Positions 61,417 to 64,000 of a stretch of 64,000 nt of DNA are shown here, piece after piece. This DNA comes from Cyclobacterium lianum (GTDB lineage Bacteria; Bacteroidota; Bacteroidia; Cytophagales; Cyclobacteriaceae): contig NZ_FRCY01000002.1 of assembly GCF_900143075.1 (NCBI RefSeq), forward strand, positions 372,001 through 436,000, in the 5' to 3' direction. Position numbers and translations under genes: made by a program. The notes below the pieces were generated by a model. The model saw nothing but the letters and a program-made list of their open reading frames with translations, made no database searches and had not been told where the DNA came from. Every line of letters begins with the position of its first letter. Position 1 is the first letter of the stretch.

Positions 61417-63156
61417 TTAGACTTTCAGAATTTTAACACGGTATATTTCGCTATCAAAAATCAGCTCAACGACACAAAGCCCTTTTCCGGCTTCACTAAT
61501 TCTTGCCTGAAGCCACTGATCCAGTTCCATGCCAATCTCTCCTTCATATGCAGCGATCGCTGTATTCTGCATGAACCGGACTTTTACCCTACCCGACACG
61601 TCGCCGCCGACGGGTTTAATTTTCAGGCTGGATCCATCAGAGGGATTTGGATAGGCGAGCCATTCCATTTTTGAATGTTCTTTCGCTGTCAGGCGAGCTC
61701 CCACTACTTCACTTAAAGAAAACTCGCCGTCGAAATCTACCTGCCTGATTCGGTAGTAAACCATTCCATTAAATCCTTTTCGCTGATTATCCTGAAAACT
61801 ATAATGCGTTTCCACATTAGACCATCCTGCCGCCGGGATTTCTGCTATTTTTTCGAATGCATCAATTCCGCCGAAGGATCTCTCTATCTCATAGTGACTA
61901 CTGGCCTCTTCTTTTGATGTCTTCCAGTCCAGTCTTAAAAATTCTTCGCCCTCTACAGCCACGTCAAAAGATTTCCAAAGCACCGGCAGGGCAAAACATC
62001 CCTGGCCATAAAACGCATTATTTCTTAAACTGACATGGTAGGTACTTTCTTTCGTTGAATTCTGGTAATCACAAATGTTGACCGCCGCATTGTTCCTGCC
62101 ATTGATACTGGCTCCGTTGGAAGCCCTGAGCTTTCCTCCGACGGCTACTTCTGTATTGTTAGCAACATTGATCGACCCGTTGGTCATGGTGATATCTTTC
62201 TGAACGATGAGGCTTGAAAAATTGCTAAGATCAAGTTTAGCACCACCGCTCATGTTCAGGTTTTCCTCAAATGTAATTCCGGAATTACCTTCGGCGGATA
62301 TACCCCCACCATTGGACATGGTCACATCGCCAGAAAATAATCCGGAAGCAGTGTTTTTGAAATTGATCTGCCCGCTCTGGCCAGTAGAAGTGGTACCCCC
62401 AACCTGTATCCTGCTCTGTCCAAGCATATTCAGCGTTCCGTTGTTAATCAATAAATTGCCGGATACATTAAATCGGCCATCAGCTGCGGATGCGTTGATG
62501 GTACCGCCTGAGGTGAATGTCAGGTCTTTGGTCTCAAAATCTCCCGCGAGATTCAGTGTAGCATTGCTCTTTACCAGAGTTTCTTCTTTCACGATTAGCG
62601 TAGCGCCATCCGCCACGGTGATAATCGGCCGGTTGTCTCCTACAATCAGCCTGTCTATGATTAAGCTGGCATTTCTGGGAACTACTATCTCAACGCCGCG
62701 ATTGATATCAAAGGTACCTTGAACAATCCATTCAGCTCCCTCTGCCAGTTCAATTTTGGGCAAGGAACCGCCACCGTTGATGGTCAGATCGCCTGTAAAC
62801 AGCAAACGACCATTTGCACCGATATTGATACCTGCAAACACCCCGCTGCCAAAACCGGTGGCATTTCCATTGTACACCAGTTCATGATTGATGGTCACTT
62901 CCACCGGACAGCCCCAGTTTTTGGAAATCGGAGGTTGACCCTGACTGATATTGTTATTGGCAGCGCAATTATGAGTGCTTGTCCAGGTCTGATTTTGCTT
63001 CCACTCCCCGGCTGCAATGCTGGTAAAGTTTTGTGCAGCCACAAAATGCCGGGTAAGCAAGAGTATCAAAAAAAAGTAAAGAGATAGCGACTTGAAAGTA
63101 GGGTTAAACGAAAGATTAGAAAAAACTGTCATTGCTGTTTGATTGATTAACAGCAT
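61417..63156 (-). CDS. Secreted repeat protein with T9SS C-terminal sorting domain, copy 2
   Basis: The protein has 579 residues with a signal peptide ending FVAAQ; the start is the ATG at 63156 or, giving a more usual signal, at 63132. The plan matches the neighbour at 59705: a cysteine-containing N-terminal module (AAGEWKQNQTWTSTHNC), then a long beta-helix-like region (about 90-385) of turns such as GRLLFTGDLTINGG, SLIIDRLIVGDN and INASAADGRFNVSGNL. A fibronectin-like module (LRLDWKTSKEEASSHYEIERS to YYRIRQVDFDGE) and a sorting domain with WLAYPNPSDGS follow. Asparagine and glycine ladders suggest a stacked solenoid. A role as adhesin or surface-layer protein is inferred. Confidence 0.87.
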   Translation of the reverse strand: MLLINQTAMTVFSNLSFNPTFKSLSLYFFLILLLTRHFVAAQNFTSIAAGEWKQNQTWTSTHNCAANNNISQGQPPISKNWGCPVEVTINHELVYNGNATGFGSGVFAGINIGANGRLLFTGDLTINGGGSLPKIELAEGAEWIVQGTFDINRGVEIVVPRNASLIIDRLIVGDNRPIITVADGATLIVKEETLVKSNATLNLAGDFETKDLTFTSGGTINASAADGRFNVSGNLLINNGTLNMLGQSRIQVGGTTSTGQSGQINFKNTASGLFSGDVTMSNGGGISAEGNSGITFEENLNMSGGAKLDLSNFSSLIVQKDITMTNGSINVANNTEVAVGGKLRASNGASINGRNNAAVNICDYQNSTKESTYHVSLRNNAFYGQGCFALPVLWKSFDVAVEGEEFLRLDWKTSKEEASSHYEIERSFGGIDAFEKIAEIPAAGWSNVETHYSFQDNQRKGFNGMVYYRIRQVDFDGEFSLSEVVGARLTAKEHSKMEWLAYPNPSDGSSLKIKPVGGDVSGRVKVRFMQNTAIAAYEGEIGMELDQWLQARISEAGKGLCVVELIFDSEIYRVKILKV

Positions 63157-63293
63157 AAAATTAAACAGTCATCAGGGCATAGAATGAATTAATCGTTCAA
63201 CGGGACCAATCGCGGGTCAGGATGGTAAAAAATACAGATAAAGGTATTTTGAAATATATTTTTTGTATTTCAAATGCCTAGTTTTGTTGAAAA

Positions 63294-63323
63294 TAAAAAA
63301 AGCCCGAGTGTCGGGCCTTTTTT
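63294..63323 (-). terminator. Terminator of rho
   Basis: GCCCGA and TCGGGC with a 3-base loop, flanked by seven A and, on the other side, CTTTTTTT, so it can act in both directions. It starts 33 bases past the rho stop. Confidence 0.8.
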
Positions 63324-63348
63324 TGTATAGGGTATTTTTCTGGTATAC

Positions 63349-64000
63349 TTACCCGTTCATACTGATCAAAAACTCAGCATTATCTCTTGTACCTTTCATT
63401 CTCTGGAGCAAAAATTCCATGGCTTCCTGAGAAGTCATGTCTGACATAATTTTTCTAAGGATCCAGATTCTCTGCATCTCCTCCTTATCCATAAGCAGGT
63501 CTTCGCGTCTGGTACCAGATCCGGGCACATCAATAGCGGGATAAATCCTCCTGTTAGACAATTTCCTATCCAGAGAAAGCTCCATGTTACCGGTACCTTT
63601 AAATTCCTCGAAAATCACTTCATCCATTTTGGAGCCGGTTTCCACAAGCGCTGTGGCAATAATGGTGAGGGAGCCACCATTTTCCACGTTTCTTGCTGCA
63701 CCAAAAAAGCGTTTGGGCTTGTGAAGGGCATTGGCATCTACCCCACCAGACAATATTTTTCCGGATGAAGGTACCACAGTATTGTGTGCACGGGCGAGGC
63801 GGGTGATAGAATCGAGCAGAATGACAACGTCATGTCCACACTCAACCATTCTTTTGGCCTTTTCCAGTACCAGGGCTGCCACCTTTACGTGTCTTTCTGC
63901 TTGTTCGTCGAAGGTAGACGATATCACTTCTGCCTTCACAGACCTGGCCATATCGGTCACCTCTTCAGGTCGCTCATCGATCAGAAGGATCATGAGATGC
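63349..64000 (-). CDS. rho: Transcription termination factor Rho, C-terminal part
   Basis: This is the last 217 residues of the hexameric RNA helicase Rho; the gene runs off the right edge. The fragment covers the RecA-like motor after Walker [18 protein letters not shown] (Walker-type glutamate region), [43 protein letters not shown] (Walker B and Q-loop), [25 protein letters not shown] (secondary RNA site), [27 protein letters not shown] with the R-loop, and the C-terminal [18 protein letters not shown]. The open frame continues past the ATG at 63993 to the window edge, so this ATG is internal. A strong terminator follows. Confidence 0.96.
   Translation of the reverse strand, partial: HLMILLIDERPEEVTDMARSVKAEVISSTFDEQAERHVKVAALVLEKAKRMVECGHDVVILLDSITRLARAHNTVVPSSGKILSGGVDANALHKPKRFFGAARNVENGGSLTIIATALVETGSKMDEVIFEEFKGTGNMELSLDRKLSNRRIYPAIDVPGSGTRREDLLMDKEEMQRIWILRKIMSDMTSQEAMEFLLQRMKGTRDNAEFLISMNG

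Overview
The window is about 64 kb of one chromosome from a gliding, type IX secretion (T9SS)-bearing member of the Bacteroidota. It is most like the Cytophagales, but the exact lineage cannot be fixed from sequence alone. The pointers are gldK-L-M-N with a PorP/SprF-like gene, SprE/PorW, two secreted proteins with C-terminal T9SS sorting domains, a SusC/SusD pair, an ATP synthase cluster without atpD/atpC, DUF4783 and DUF4271 genes, and promoters of the Bacteroidota type (TTTG, 17-20 bases, TAnnTTTG). I see no transposase, phage gene, tRNA, rRNA or CRISPR array. Apart from the sugar-related block at 44-54 kb, the gene content reads as core chromosome.

Layout. 1-7 kb: gpmI (cut by the left edge), DUF4783, nadC, an ABC exporter, DUF6787, lysC, ribH and a TPR membrane protein. 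7-13.5 kb: a PhoX-like protein, a tandem pair of unknown small proteins, a secreted EEP-family hydrolase, a 37-residue lysine-rich protein, a membrane protein with a voltage-sensor-like S4 helix, and an SGNH hydrolase. 13.5-15.6 kb: selD and mnmH, the selenouridine tRNA pathway. 15.8-22.8 kb, leftward: M23 peptidase, bactofilin, AtpZ, a small membrane protein, then atpB-E-F-H-A-G, with a terminator-like hairpin between atpE and atpF. Divergent from this is sprE/porW, followed by PBP1A and uvrC.

29.9-40.1 kb, leftward: an SMP-30-like gene, an Omp85-like outer-membrane protein, DUF4271 and hemD, tightly packed, then porP/sprF-like, gldK, gldL, gldM and gldN. 40.2-44 kb: hemW, DUF721, an aldehyde dehydrogenase and a GNAT acetyltransferase. 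44.5-53.6 kb: SusC, SusD, a Gfo/Idh/MocA oxidoreductase, a PmoA-like (DUF6807) protein and a TIM-barrel sugar isomerase/epimerase, with no recognisable glycoside hydrolase or regulator. 53.6-64 kb: an M19 dipeptidase, a beta-propeller lipoprotein, an acyl-ACP desaturase, recQ, two paralogous T9SS cargo proteins and the C-terminal part of rho.

How the parts work together. The T9SS core (GldK-N, PorP/SprF, SprE) exports proteins with C-terminal sorting domains, and the two paralogs at 59.7-63.2 kb look like such clients. Proton-motive force links the ATP synthase to the GldL/GldM motor. Bactofilin, the M23 endopeptidase and PBP1A are cell-wall functions next to SprE. The observations most worth following are the pore-less voltage-sensor-like protein (11.4-12.5 kb), the small duplicated proteins (9.2-9.8 kb), the atpE-atpF hairpin, the inverted repeat before susC, the hydrolase-free SusCD locus and a Walker A substitution in MnmH.
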